Part shown: positions 9,692 through 18,888 of the stretch, piece by piece
How the letters are laid out: every line of letters starts with the position of its first letter
How positions within the stretch are numbered: position 1 is the first letter of the stretch
Assembly (NCBI GenBank): GCA_009911185.1
Contig: QXWW01000007.1
Location: forward strand, 62,001 to 126,000
Length of the DNA stretch: 64,000 bases
Reading direction: 5' to 3'
Source: Lachnospiraceae bacterium
Lineage (GTDB): Bacteria; Bacillota; Clostridia; Lachnospirales; Lachnospiraceae
Translations under genes and position numbers: made by a program
The notes under the pieces: model-generated
Told to the model about the DNA's origin: nothing
Database searches by the model: none
What the model saw: the letters and a program-made list of their open reading frames with translations, nothing else

Positions 9692-10519
9692 TTATAATTC
9701 GTTGCTTCTCTCACTGGTAGCATAAACCTTGTTGATAAGTCTGGCAACAGGCCGCGGCCAGAATCTGCAGAAAATCTCAAGATCCTCCTTCTGCCGGATG
9801 TTCTCGCTTAAATTTAACGTAGTGGTCGAACCTGGATGTATCCTATGCGCTACAAGCTGCCGGGGAATACAGATAAATGCTCCCTTCTTCTCCGCCAATT
9901 CTACCATTGCCTTATAATCGCAGCTATTCTGATAACCGGTATCAAACGGCCGTTCTCCCACTTTTTCCCGCACATAAGTAACTGCGGGACAGCAAATGGG
10001 ATCCCCGACAGACAGCATGAGACGTCTGACAAAGCGATTCCCATAAAATATCTTCTTTGTCATCGGCACATTCATGAACCGTTTAATCTTCAGCAGCCGG
10101 TTGCCTGTGACTTTCTCGTCTATCCGAAATTCATAATAATCCGAATAAATGATAATGGCATCCTGCCTCAGATTAGCATAACGGATAATTTCTTCCGCAT
10201 AATCCGGCTCATAAAAATCATCCTGGTGAGCAATCGTAACCAGCCTGGTCCGTGCCTGCTGATAACCATAGTTCCAATCTGCCGCCAGCCCTTTTTCTCC
10301 CTGATTTACGTACAAAGGTATCTCATATGTTCTGCACATATTCTCAATAAATTCATTGGGCGTGGCAGTTGACATAATGATCTGCACGGGCACCGTCTGC
10401 CTTTTCAGCGATACTATGGTTTCTTCCAGGTAAGGGCTTTCCTTATAGGCACAGATTACAAATGTATGGTCATGCTCTGTATACCGTCCGCTGCTGTCTT
10501 TTGTTGATTTGTCATTCAT
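9692..10519 (-). CDS. Family 2 glycosyltransferase
   Basis: A 275-residue GT-A-fold glycosyltransferase expected to add a sugar to the growing surface glycan at the inner membrane face. FVICAYKESPYLEETIVSL is the N-terminal nucleotide-binding strand and helix, and HQDDFYEPDY contains the metal-binding DxD-like motif near residues 97-99. It lacks membrane segments. It overlaps the DUF2304 gene by 8 bases, so the two are translationally coupled. Donor and acceptor sugars cannot be read from the sequence. Confidence 0.85.
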   Translation of the reverse strand: MNDKSTKDSSGRYTEHDHTFVICAYKESPYLEETIVSLKRQTVPVQIIMSTATPNEFIENMCRTYEIPLYVNQGEKGLAADWNYGYQQARTRLVTIAHQDDFYEPDYAEEIIRYANLRQDAIIIYSDYYEFRIDEKVTGNRLLKIKRFMNVPMTKKIFYGNRFVRRLMLSVGDPICCPAVTYVREKVGERPFDTGYQNSCDYKAMVELAEKKGAFICIPRQLVAHRIHPGSTTTLNLSENIRQKEDLEIFCRFWPRPVARLINKVYATSERSNEL

Positions 10520-10856
10520 GATCCTTTTCTCCTTTTTCCAGAAGTGCGATTTTCTGTGTAAGGCTGCGAATATTATCCGCCATTTTAGAAATTGCGGCTG
10601 TCAATGTATAAATAATTACGAGGGAAAAGCAGAATCCACAGAAAAATATCATATTGATAGGCGTCGTAATGCCCAGAAAATCTGCGATAATAATAAGAAG
10701 TTTCGGAAAACACGTCAAAATAATCAAGGCAATAATCAGTGCAAACCAGGACAAGGTATACTTTAAATCCAGTTTTTTGCGTTTCACCTGAGTGATCAGC
10801 CCAATCAATATACAAATCAGTAAAATCAATAATATAGCCTGTAATCTTAAACTCAT
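10512..10856 (-). CDS. DUF2304 small membrane protein
   Basis: A 114-residue protein with three membrane helices and a charged, heptad-like C-terminal tail (about 85-114). It fits DUF2304, small proteins that regularly accompany dolichyl-phosphate-mannose-synthase-like glycosyltransferases; here such an enzyme lies 9 bases upstream. This points to a helper or flippase-like role for the polyprenyl-phosphate sugar made by that enzyme, which is inference. AAGGAG lies 5 bases before the ATG. Confidence 0.8.
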   Translation of the reverse strand: MSLRLQAILLILLICILIGLITQVKRKKLDLKYTLSWFALIIALIILTCFPKLLIIIADFLGITTPINMIFFCGFCFSLVIIYTLTAAISKMADNIRSLTQKIALLEKGEKDHE

Positions 10857-10865
10857 ATCTGCTCC

Positions 10866-11561
10866 TTATTTATACCTGCGCAAGCTTTCCACCAAAATTG
10901 CCAGCGTGACCTTTACCATATAATATACAGAACGAATGCTTCCTATAGAGGAGCTGCCTCCCTGACGCTCGCGCATTATCACCGGAATTTCCTTTACCTG
11001 TTTCTTATTTCTCAAGACTGCTACCACGCTTTCCGGTTCCGGATAGTCTTTGGGATAGTCTTTTGCAAAAATTTTAATTACACTGCGGTTTATCATGCGC
11101 AGACCTGAAGTGGGATCTGTGATGGTTGTCCCTGTCAACAATTTAATCAGAGCCGTAAAATAGGTAATGCCTACTCTCCGGAGAAATGAGGACTGAAATC
11201 CCTCTTTTTCAATAAACCGGGAACCAATCAGCATATCTGCACTTTCCCTTATCATGGCTTCTGACATCTCCTGCAGGAAAGAAGCGTCATGCTGCCCATC
11301 TCCATCAATCTGGACCGCCACATCATAGCCGTTTTCCCAGGCATACCGATATCCGGTCTGGACCGCCCCGCCAATTCCAAGATTGATAGGGAGGTTGACC
11401 AGATTAAAACCATTTTTTTCACATATTTCTCTGGTCTGGTCCGTAGAACAGTCATTTACAATCAGATAATCAAATCCCTGCGCATGTTCCCGGATATCTT
11501 TTATTGTCTGTTCAATGCATTCACTTTCGTTATAAGCCGGTATAATTACTAATTTTTTCAT
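10866..11561 (-). CDS. Dolichyl-phosphate-mannose-synthase-like glycosyltransferase
   Basis: A 231-residue family 2 glycosyltransferase of the DPM1/polyprenyl-phosphate type. IIPAYNE, NDCSTDQT and VQIDGDGQHD (donor and metal binding) are in their usual places in the first 100 residues, and there are no C-terminal membrane helices, so membrane contact may come from the adjacent DUF2304 protein. It would load a sugar onto undecaprenyl phosphate for use outside the membrane. It overlaps the flippase gene by 4 bases. Confidence 0.88.
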   Translation of the reverse strand: MKKLVIIPAYNESECIEQTIKDIREHAQGFDYLIVNDCSTDQTREICEKNGFNLVNLPINLGIGGAVQTGYRYAWENGYDVAVQIDGDGQHDASFLQEMSEAMIRESADMLIGSRFIEKEGFQSSFLRRVGITYFTALIKLLTGTTITDPTSGLRMINRSVIKIFAKDYPKDYPEPESVVAVLRNKKQVKEIPVIMRERQGGSSSIGSIRSVYYMVKVTLAILVESLRRYK

Positions 11562-12802
11562 CCTTTGCCACTTGCCTTTTTGATGTTAGATTTGTAGACG
11601 GATATTTCGCACACTACGATCATAAATAATATGTAAATCCCCATAACCAATATCTGTACGATACTTACTCCATTTTTATTATAACGTTCTATCAATGGCT
11701 GCGCCAGTAACAGGCAGAGTACAAAATCCGCAACCATTCCCGCCACTAATAGCCTGATTTGACGCAATGCGATCAATATCGCTGAAATAATCCATATAAA
11801 GGCTGTAAAAATCGTACACCATATAATGGGCAGAAACAAATCATAATATTTTAAAATATCTGCACCATACAGGATTCTCAGTCCTAATTTACCAAATATA
11901 AAAACGCCGATATTGACTGCCACGCACATTCCCACGAGGATTAGATATAAGTTATGCAGCGCTTTTTTAAATGCACGCATATCGCCCGAATAATAGAGCT
12001 GGGTGAAACGGGGAAGAAATGGATTAAACACAACGGAAGAAAACACCTGCACCACTACAGCCAGATTGGCCATAGCGGAATAGATTCCCAGTTCCGCTTG
12101 TCCATACTGCTGTTCCAGTATTTTCTTAGGTATGAGATTTTCCAGGCTCAGCAGAAAGGTAAAAATAACGATCGGAAGACATGTTTTTAATAACTGGAAT
12201 ACTCTCCCCTGAACGGTCGGAGTAATCCTTTCTAACGCTCCCGTCACCCTGGCGTCATATAATAAAGCCGCCGCCAAATTCCCCAACGCCATCACACATA
12301 AGGTAAGCGTCAGATTCCTGGTGAAGTACAATCCTGCTGAAAACACAACCAGCGTAATCATTCCCCGCAAAAGATAAGATTTTCCAATGTAATCGTATCT
12401 CTCATACTTCTGATCCACGCCGTGCATAACATCCACCCAGGCTTCCGCCACCCGCACCAGCATAAACGCGTCAATACAAAGCATCTGCTCGAAAGAGCTG
12501 TTGTAAACCGCAGCTACAGCGCAGCAGACAAAAGCCGCGGCGCAGGTAATTACCCTGCTTCCAACATATTCATTGGACGTGTACTCTCCTTTGATGTCCG
12601 ACACCTGATAATTACGCATACTGAAAAGGGATATAGCAGAAAAACTGCTGCTGGTAGTCATTGCCAGAGACAATATACCGCCTTCCTCATAAGAGGCTGT
12701 ACGGATTACAATAGAAGTGAGCAGCCATTGGCAGACACTATAGAAAATGCTTCCACAAGTATTCCATATTATATTTTTTTTCATGCTGGCCGCCTGTCCC
12801 AT
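11558..12802 (-). CDS. Wzx-type polysaccharide flippase (MOP superfamily)
   Basis: A 414-residue membrane protein with about twelve helices arranged like oligosaccharide exporters of the MOP/PST family. It would move lipid-linked repeat units across the membrane. Its presence with rml genes and glycosyltransferases argues for a Wzx/Wzy-type pathway, with one of the two unknown membrane proteins as possible polymerase. The ATG at 12802 is supported by GAGG 9 bases upstream; a second Met six codons later is possible. The stop overlaps the next gene by 4 bases. Confidence 0.85.
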   Translation of the reverse strand: MGQAASMKKNIIWNTCGSIFYSVCQWLLTSIVIRTASYEEGGILSLAMTTSSSFSAISLFSMRNYQVSDIKGEYTSNEYVGSRVITCAAAFVCCAVAAVYNSSFEQMLCIDAFMLVRVAEAWVDVMHGVDQKYERYDYIGKSYLLRGMITLVVFSAGLYFTRNLTLTLCVMALGNLAAALLYDARVTGALERITPTVQGRVFQLLKTCLPIVIFTFLLSLENLIPKKILEQQYGQAELGIYSAMANLAVVVQVFSSVVFNPFLPRFTQLYYSGDMRAFKKALHNLYLILVGMCVAVNIGVFIFGKLGLRILYGADILKYYDLFLPIIWCTIFTAFIWIISAILIALRQIRLLVAGMVADFVLCLLLAQPLIERYNKNGVSIVQILVMGIYILFMIVVCEISVYKSNIKKASGKG

Positions 12803-12805
12803 AAT

Positions 12806-13798
12806 TTATAACCTCGTAAACGCAAAAGCAAAACTGTTCAGCATATGCAGCCGGACAGTCTGTACAAAAATCCATATAGCAATTCGATGCACCAGGGGCA
12901 ATTCCTTTTCTTTTGACAAACCCAGGTAAGGATTCTTCTTATATTGCGGAAAATATGTGTTGAGCTCTTTTACTGCAAAGGAAGATAGTTGTCTGATATC
13001 TTCTTTCCGGGCCTTCCTGCAGAAAAAAAACAAAAAACCTGTAAAAAAATGTAATACCTCAAATTCAAATCGATTTCTTCTTTGCGGATCCTCTGGCAGG
13101 GTATTACGAATTACCTCATCCATTTTATCAAATGGAAAACGGCTGCATGTCACTTTGGCAGACGACATCGTGCTATGACTGTGCTGCACATAATTGTAGC
13201 CGATATAGGCAATCGCTTTGACATTCTTTGCTTTGAATTTCGTTTCCAGAGAAAAGGGGACGTCCTCATAGATCATACCGCCCTCTGGAAACCGAAACTG
13301 ATTCCTTATCAGAAAATCTCTTAAAAACAGTTTTCCCCACACTACAAACATCCCCGGACGCCCATAATCCGCAACTGTTCCAAAAGAAGATACAGAAATT
13401 GTTTGTAAAACGGTTCCGTCAGGTTTTACGCTTCGATAACCGCAGGTCACAACCTCTGACTGATATTGCTGCGCAGTCTGATATAAACGCTGCAGGTAAT
13501 CCGCTTCCACATAATCATCACTATCCATAAACGCAATATATGTTCCCGACGCCTGAAGCATCCCGAAATTACGAGCCGCAGCCTGTCCGGCGTTTTCTCT
13601 TGTAAACAGCCGTATGCATAAACGATGTTCCCGCTGATACTGTAAAATCAATTCTTCTGTACGATCAGTGCTGCCGTCGTTGATAAGAATGACTTCCATG
13701 TCCTTCATGCTTTGTTTCTCAAGAGAATCCAGGCATTTTACAATAAACTTTTCTGAATTATAGACGGGGATAATCACCGATATCTCTACATTTTCCAT
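12806..13798 (-). CDS. Family 2 glycosyltransferase
   Basis: A 330-residue GT-A glycosyltransferase. SVIIPVYNSEKFI, INDGSTDRT and MDSDDYVEADY show the nucleotide-sugar and metal sites in the first 110 residues; the C-terminal part is hydrophobic-helical and probably membrane associated. The start at 13798 is chosen because GAGG stands 6 bases upstream; earlier in-frame Met codons (13810, 13840) overlap or abut the end of rmlD and have weaker sites. Confidence 0.85.
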   Translation of the reverse strand: MENVEISVIIPVYNSEKFIVKCLDSLEKQSMKDMEVILINDGSTDRTEELILQYQREHRLCIRLFTRENAGQAAARNFGMLQASGTYIAFMDSDDYVEADYLQRLYQTAQQYQSEVVTCGYRSVKPDGTVLQTISVSSFGTVADYGRPGMFVVWGKLFLRDFLIRNQFRFPEGGMIYEDVPFSLETKFKAKNVKAIAYIGYNYVQHSHSTMSSAKVTCSRFPFDKMDEVIRNTLPEDPQRRNRFEFEVLHFFTGFLFFFCRKARKEDIRQLSSFAVKELNTYFPQYKKNPYLGLSKEKELPLVHRIAIWIFVQTVRLHMLNSFAFAFTRL

Positions 13799-13811
13799 CT
13801 TTTTCCTCATA

Positions 13812-14687
13812 TTATCCCAAAAAAACTTCCATATATTCATCCAAAGCTGCTTCCCAGGTCTTCATTCGATAATCTCCCGTCAGCCGCAGCATATAATTAT
13901 CCAGAACGGAATATGCCGGACGCTCTGCCGACTGCGGATTCATCTTCCTGTATTCTTCTGTGGTTATATGATTTACCAGGACGTTCTTTTTTGCACTTGC
14001 AAATATAGCATCTGCAAACTGCGCCCAGCTGCAAATCCCCTCACAGGTGGCATGATATGTGCCATAATTCTCCGTGGGTTCTAAATAATGAATCAGCCTT
14101 GCCAGCTCCGCCGCGGAAGTGGGCGAGCCTAACTGGTCTTTTACCACATTGAGCGTGTCATGAGTCTCTGCCAGTTTCAGCATGGTTTTCACAAAATTAT
14201 GCCCGTCCCCATACAGCCATGCCGTGCGGAGGATAAAATGTCTGTTTGAAAACTCCTTGACAAACTTTTCTCCTGCATATTTTGTCCTGCCATATGCGCT
14301 TACAGGATTGGGTGCGTCAAATTCCGTAATAGGTTCACTGGCGTCTCCGGAAAAAACATAATCAGTACTTACCTGGATAAGCTTTGCATGTACCTTTTCC
14401 GCCGCAATACTTAAATTGCGTGCGCCGATGGCATTGATCATATACGCCAGATCCTCCTGCGTTTCGCATTTATCCACATTGGTATGCGCTGCGCAATTGA
14501 TAATTACGTCAGGATTTTCGCCGCACACCAGCGGCAGAACATCTTCAATCCGCGTGATATCGAGAGCTGTTACCCCCTGGCCTTCTGTAACATCCGTGCG
14601 GATAAACTGCACTTCTTCTCCCTTATATTCAATATCCAGGGCGCGTCCAAGCTGCCCGTTCGCTCCCGTAATCAGAATCTTCTTCAT
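13812..14687 (-). CDS. rmlD: dTDP-4-dehydrorhamnose reductase
   Basis: NADPH-dependent reductase completing dTDP-L-rhamnose. The 291-residue protein shows GANGQLGRAL (dinucleotide binding), STDYVFSG and the catalytic YGRTKYAGE. It is the first gene of the polysaccharide operon as read here and lies 45 bases after ptsH. With rmlB at the far end of the run it indicates a rhamnose-containing glycan. AAGGAG is 12 bases before the ATG. Confidence 0.93.
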   Translation of the reverse strand: MKKILITGANGQLGRALDIEYKGEEVQFIRTDVTEGQGVTALDITRIEDVLPLVCGENPDVIINCAAHTNVDKCETQEDLAYMINAIGARNLSIAAEKVHAKLIQVSTDYVFSGDASEPITEFDAPNPVSAYGRTKYAGEKFVKEFSNRHFILRTAWLYGDGHNFVKTMLKLAETHDTLNVVKDQLGSPTSAAELARLIHYLEPTENYGTYHATCEGICSWAQFADAIFASAKKNVLVNHITTEEYRKMNPQSAERPAYSVLDNYMLRLTGDYRMKTWEAALDEYMEVFLG

Positions 14688-14732
14688 ACTGCGATCTTGC
14701 TCCTTCCTATCTGGCTTAACTGCAGATATTGA

Positions 14733-14996
14733 TTATTCTCCCAAACCGCTTTCTACTGCCGACACTACTGCCTGCAGCGCCTCGTTTTCATCATCGCCCT
14801 CACATACAAATTCAATGGAATCCCCAGATTTGATACAGGCGCCCAGGACGCTCAAAACACTCTTGGCATTCGCTGTTCCACCTTTAAACTTAAAGGTAAT
14901 CAGGGCCTTATATTTTACTGCCTCTTTGCACAAAATCCCTGCCGGACGCAAATGCAGGCCGGTAGGATTTTTTATTATTACTTTCTGACTGACCAT
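14733..14996 (-). CDS. ptsH: HPr phosphocarrier protein
   Basis: An 87-residue HPr. It carries phosphate from enzyme I to sugar-specific EIIA proteins and, when phosphorylated on serine, acts in carbon catabolite control of Gram-positive bacteria. His15 in PTGLHLRPA is the enzyme I site and Ser46 in NAKSVLS is the HPr kinase site, both at canonical positions. It is not next to ptsI but follows glmM by 34 bases. GGAGG lies 7 bases before the ATG. Confidence 0.95.
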   Translation of the reverse strand: MVSQKVIIKNPTGLHLRPAGILCKEAVKYKALITFKFKGGTANAKSVLSVLGACIKSGDSIEFVCEGDDENEALQAVVSAVESGLGE

Positions 14997-15030
14997 AATA
15001 TTTCCTCCAATACATCTACATCTTTTGCTT

Positions 15031-16380
15031 TTACAGCATATTCTTCTGAATCAAATCCGCAAGCTGTCTTGCATCCTTTTTTATCTCCTCCAGGTTCTTC
15101 CCTTCAATCATCACCCTGACCAGAGGTTCCGTGCCAGAGGGGCGGATCAGAACTCTGCCTTCTCCGGCAAACTTCTCTTCCAATTCCCTGATTGCCTGGG
15201 CAATTTCCGGATAATCCATGAAATGCTCTTTCTTATGATTGGGCACTCTGGCATTCACCAATGCCTGCGGCAATACCTCCATAATCTGCGCAAGCTCTGA
15301 CAGAGGTTTTTTAGTATGAACCATCACCTCCAATAAGTGAAGCGCGCTGAGCAGTCCGTCTCCTGTAGTATTCTCATCCAGAAAAATAATATGCCCGGAC
15401 TGCTCTCCACCTATATTATACCCATTTTCTCTCATATTTTCCAACACATAGCGATCTCCTACTTTCGTCTGCTCTATGTGAATCCCGTACTTCTCACCCA
15501 TGATCGTAAATCCAAGATTACTCATTACGGTTCCCACAATCGTGTCCTTTTTTAATCTGCCCTGCCGCTTCATATCATTTCCGATAATCGCCATAATCTG
15601 ATCGCCGTCTATAATATTGCCTTTCTCGTCCACTGCAAGCATACGGTCTGCATCCCCGTCAAACGCAAGCCCTGCGTCCGCTTTCTCATAAACTACCCTT
15701 GCCCGAAGTTCATCCATATGCGTAGATCCGCAATTTGCATTGATATTCGTTCCATCGGGATTGGTATGCAGCGCTACCAGATTGGCTCCCAGACTTTTTA
15801 AAGTTTCAACTGCAGTATAGTGAGAGGCTCCCTCTGCGCAATCTACAACAATTTTCAGTCCCTTAAGTTCTACTGGAACTGTCTTTTTCATAAAAAATAC
15901 ATATTCTTCCCTGGCGTCAAAGCGGTAACTAATATTTCCAATTCCAGAGCCGATGGGCATGGGAACGTCTTTCATTCCATTCTTAATCAGTCGTTCGATC
16001 TCGTCCTCCAGTTCATCTGAAAGCTTATAGCCTTCCCCGTTAAAAAACTTAATACCATTAAATTCCATGGGATTATGAGAGGCTGAAATCACCACGCCTG
16101 CATCTACCTTATGTTTTTTGGTGAGATAGGCAATGGCAGGCGTTGGCATTACTCCCATATACACGGCGTTCGCCCCTACAGAGCAAATACCCGCCATCAG
16201 CGCATTTGCCAGCATTCCACCGGATATTCTGGTATCACAGCCGACAATAATCGTGGGCTGGTGCGCTTTTTCACGGGTAAGAACATATGCGCCTGCCTGC
16301 CCCAGCTTCATTGCCAGCTCAATGGTGAGTTCTGTTCCCGCTACTCCTCTTACTCCATCTGTTCCAAACATTCTTGCCAT
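15031..16380 (-). CDS. glmM: Phosphoglucosamine mutase
   Basis: Cytosolic enzyme converting glucosamine-6-phosphate to glucosamine-1-phosphate for peptidoglycan precursors. The 449-residue protein starts MFGTDGVRG, has the active phosphoserine loop ISASHNP near residue 100, the metal loop DGDADR near residue 240 and the phosphate-binding [12 protein letters not shown] near the C-terminus. It lies downstream of cdaA-cdaR, the order known from Bacillus, where CdaA, CdaR and GlmM interact and link c-di-AMP to wall synthesis. AGAGG is 8 bases before the ATG. Confidence 0.97.
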   Translation of the reverse strand: MARMFGTDGVRGVAGTELTIELAMKLGQAGAYVLTREKAHQPTIIVGCDTRISGGMLANALMAGICSVGANAVYMGVMPTPAIAYLTKKHKVDAGVVISASHNPMEFNGIKFFNGEGYKLSDELEDEIERLIKNGMKDVPMPIGSGIGNISYRFDAREEYVFFMKKTVPVELKGLKIVVDCAEGASHYTAVETLKSLGANLVALHTNPDGTNINANCGSTHMDELRARVVYEKADAGLAFDGDADRMLAVDEKGNIIDGDQIMAIIGNDMKRQGRLKKDTIVGTVMSNLGFTIMGEKYGIHIEQTKVGDRYVLENMRENGYNIGGEQSGHIIFLDENTTGDGLLSALHLLEVMVHTKKPLSELAQIMEVLPQALVNARVPNHKKEHFMDYPEIAQAIRELEEKFAGEGRVLIRPSGTEPLVRVMIEGKNLEEIKKDARQLADLIQKNML

Positions 16381-16404
16381 AATCTTTACCTCTAATTCTT
16401 ATTT

Positions 16405-16600
16405 TTGTATTCCTCTGCAACAGGGTTGTTGTTACTAGTACAGCGAAAATTAAGTAACTGGTGCTTTGACTTGTCTGCCTGTTCATCTGCTGCGTTGTCG
16501 TCAATCGACGTAGTCACCGCTACGCCTCATTCCTCCGCCTTGCGTATGAAACAACCATCCGGCATCAATGTAGATGGAAATTTAAGCAAGCAATTAGACG
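16405..16600. repeat. Candidate dispersed intergenic repeat between cdaR and glmM
   Basis: The 231-base gap between cdaR and glmM has no supportable gene but two consecutive small hairpins: GTCG/CGAC at 497-500 with 506-509 (offset 16000) and CGTAG/CTACG at 16509-16513 with 16520-16524. Its base composition is mixed rather than AT-rich like other gaps here. From memory it resembles a repeated intergenic block of Lachnospiraceae genomes; no second copy exists in this window to prove this. Confidence 0.3.
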
Positions 16601-16611
16601 GGTTGTCAGGT

Positions 16612-17994
16612 CTAGGTTCTGTCAGTTTCTTCCCCCGTCTCTTCCTCTCTCTCCTCTGGACGCTGGGACGAATCATCATCAGAATCCCCGCCCTGTACAG
16701 GGCCTGAATTATTTTCTGAATCTTCTGGCTCTCCATCTTTATCCACAATGTTAAACTGTAAATTGACCTGACTCACAAGCTCATATTTGTCCCCTGGCAG
16801 GTTTATCATAAGCTGCCTGGTATAGGTACCCGGCTGCAATTCTGTCACATCCAAAATCACCTCTATGTCCTCTGGTTTTAAACCCTCCATATCTTCTTCC
16901 AACGCACGGACATTAATCGGCACAGTCTCCGCGCTAAACTCCAGCTCATAACTGCTGCTGAGTCCGGTGATCTTTATATCTTTTACAGGGAGATTAAATT
17001 TTTTTGTCGACTTCTGCTCAATAATCGCTTTCACGGCAATCTGGTTCGCAGTGTCGTCTACGAGTGAAATTCCCATCTCCTGCAAATAAGGAACAATCTC
17101 GATGGAAACCTCAACATCGCTGCTGGCGCCATCAATATTAATCACATCCGGCGGGATGTTAATTGCGCTGATCCCGTTAAGCACTGCAGCATCTCCCTTC
17201 ACCAGCACAGAATCCGGAGCATATTCCACTCCCCGGTACTCGTAGCCGGCTGCCGGCGTTCCGCTGACCTGGCAGCGTACGGGTATGTTCTTGGTACTGA
17301 GAATCTTCGCCCGTATCGTTACCACAGACTGGTTGATTTCCAACAGGTCGGAAGAAATTACCAGACCATTCTCGTCATACAGCACCGGCATCACGTTATC
17401 CGATACGTCGCTGGAAATACCATCTACATTAATGCTTGCCGCTACCCGGTTAATCCTGGATACAACCGATGCAGGACCGGAAATCTTCAGCAAATTCGGC
17501 GTCACTTCCACATTACCGATAGCGCTTCCTTTCGCCGGCGTTCCTGTGGTCTCTGCCGAAATAATAAATTTCTGTTCTGAACGGTCTTCCAGCGTAATCT
17601 GCATATTGACCGTTCGCCGTACGACATCTATCCGCCTGTCATTTTTCTTAGCAGTTATTTCAATCGGAACCAGTTTGGCGTCACCCTCCTGGCTTAAATC
17701 CACCTGGCTTAAATCTGCCGTCACGTTAAAATCATCTGACGCCATGTCTTCCACATAACTTCTGGGACCTGTAATATAAAATACGGCAATATCCGAATCT
17801 CCCACCACATTTGGTACTTTTCCCATCTCTGTAATAACATCTTTGTTCAGAATTTCCACTGGCACGGAGAAAAATTTCGTAGCCTCCGGATCTGCCACAT
17901 TCACCACCATCAGCCAGAGCACAACGGAAAACAGGAGCGACAATAGTTTAAGTCCCGGATTATTTGCCAGATGCTTCATCATTTTTCGGAACAT
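16612..17994 (-). CDS. cdaR: CdaA regulatory protein with YbbR domains
   Basis: Membrane-anchored extracytoplasmic regulator of the diadenylate cyclase CdaA. The 460-residue protein has one N-terminal membrane helix (about 15-35, GLKLLSLLFSVVLWLMVV) and then about four repeated YbbR beta domains. An acidic, Ser/Glu-rich tail of about 40 residues ends the protein and is probably disordered, longer than I expect for the family. The ATG at 17994 has AAGGAGG 7 bases upstream. It overlaps cdaA by 35 bases, indicating translational coupling. Confidence 0.93.
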   Translation of the reverse strand: MFRKMMKHLANNPGLKLLSLLFSVVLWLMVVNVADPEATKFFSVPVEILNKDVITEMGKVPNVVGDSDIAVFYITGPRSYVEDMASDDFNVTADLSQVDLSQEGDAKLVPIEITAKKNDRRIDVVRRTVNMQITLEDRSEQKFIISAETTGTPAKGSAIGNVEVTPNLLKISGPASVVSRINRVAASINVDGISSDVSDNVMPVLYDENGLVISSDLLEINQSVVTIRAKILSTKNIPVRCQVSGTPAAGYEYRGVEYAPDSVLVKGDAAVLNGISAINIPPDVINIDGASSDVEVSIEIVPYLQEMGISLVDDTANQIAVKAIIEQKSTKKFNLPVKDIKITGLSSSYELEFSAETVPINVRALEEDMEGLKPEDIEVILDVTELQPGTYTRQLMINLPGDKYELVSQVNLQFNIVDKDGEPEDSENNSGPVQGGDSDDDSSQRPEEREEETGEETDRT

Positions 17995-18865
17995 TCTTCA
18001 TCCTCCTTTTCCATATCCGGAACCTTGCCACATCCATAGAACCTTTGCGGATAAAATTCAGTTTTCCTTTCAGATATTCTGCATCTACATTCCGGTACAG
18101 TTCTCCGCCAATTGCGATAGATACGTTTCCTGTTTCTTCAGAAACTACAATGGTAAGCGCGTCGCACACTTCACTGATCCCCACCGCTGCCCGGTGACGG
18201 GTTCCCAGCTCCTTGCTCAACGCCATGTTATCAGAAAGAGGCAGATAGCAGGTAGCCGATACCACCCGGTTCCCCCGGATAATCACGGCGCCATCATGTA
18301 ATGGCGTATTATGTTCAAATATATTAATCAGAAGCTGGCTGGACACTAACGAATCCAATGCTATCCCGGTTCTCTCATACTCTCCCAGGACAACATCCTG
18401 TTCTACTACAATCAATGCCCCCGTCTTTACCTTTGCCATCTCATAAGTCGCCTTCACCAGTTCATTGGTAACCCGCTCATTGAACCTCTCCTGGCTTTTC
18501 TGAGAATCAAAGGAAAAAAGGGATGTGATAAAATTTTTCTGTCCAAGCTGCTCCAACGCACGGCGCAATTCCGGCTGAAACACTATGATAATAGCGATTA
18601 CCGCAACGTTAATCGTTTTTCCTGCAATCCACAGAATCGTATTCATCTGGAACATTGCGCATATCATTACAAAAATCAGTACCACAATAATTCCCTTCAA
18701 AAGATTCCATGCCCTGGTCTTTTTAAACCATACCAGAATATTATAAATCAGAAATGAAATTATAATAATTTCTGCAATATCAATTTTTGTAATTTGGGGC
18801 CTATTAATCCAAAAAAGATATTTAGACGCAAAAGAGTTTAGAATTGCGAGCAATTCCTGCAGCAT
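17960..18865 (-). CDS. cdaA: Diadenylate cyclase
   Basis: Makes cyclic di-AMP from two ATP; this messenger controls potassium and osmolyte uptake and wall homeostasis. The 301-residue protein has three N-terminal membrane helices (about 28-100) and a DAC domain with the catalytic HDGAVII and GTRHRAA motifs. The C-terminus is basic. It is followed by cdaR and glmM, the conserved module. AAGGA lies 8 bases before the ATG. Confidence 0.96.
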   Translation of the reverse strand: MLQELLAILNSFASKYLFWINRPQITKIDIAEIIIISFLIYNILVWFKKTRAWNLLKGIIVVLIFVMICAMFQMNTILWIAGKTINVAVIAIIIVFQPELRRALEQLGQKNFITSLFSFDSQKSQERFNERVTNELVKATYEMAKVKTGALIVVEQDVVLGEYERTGIALDSLVSSQLLINIFEHNTPLHDGAVIIRGNRVVSATCYLPLSDNMALSKELGTRHRAAVGISEVCDALTIVVSEETGNVSIAIGGELYRNVDAEYLKGKLNFIRKGSMDVARFRIWKRRMKNVPKNDEASGK

Positions 18866-18888
18866 AATTTCATTCCTTTCTTATAAAA

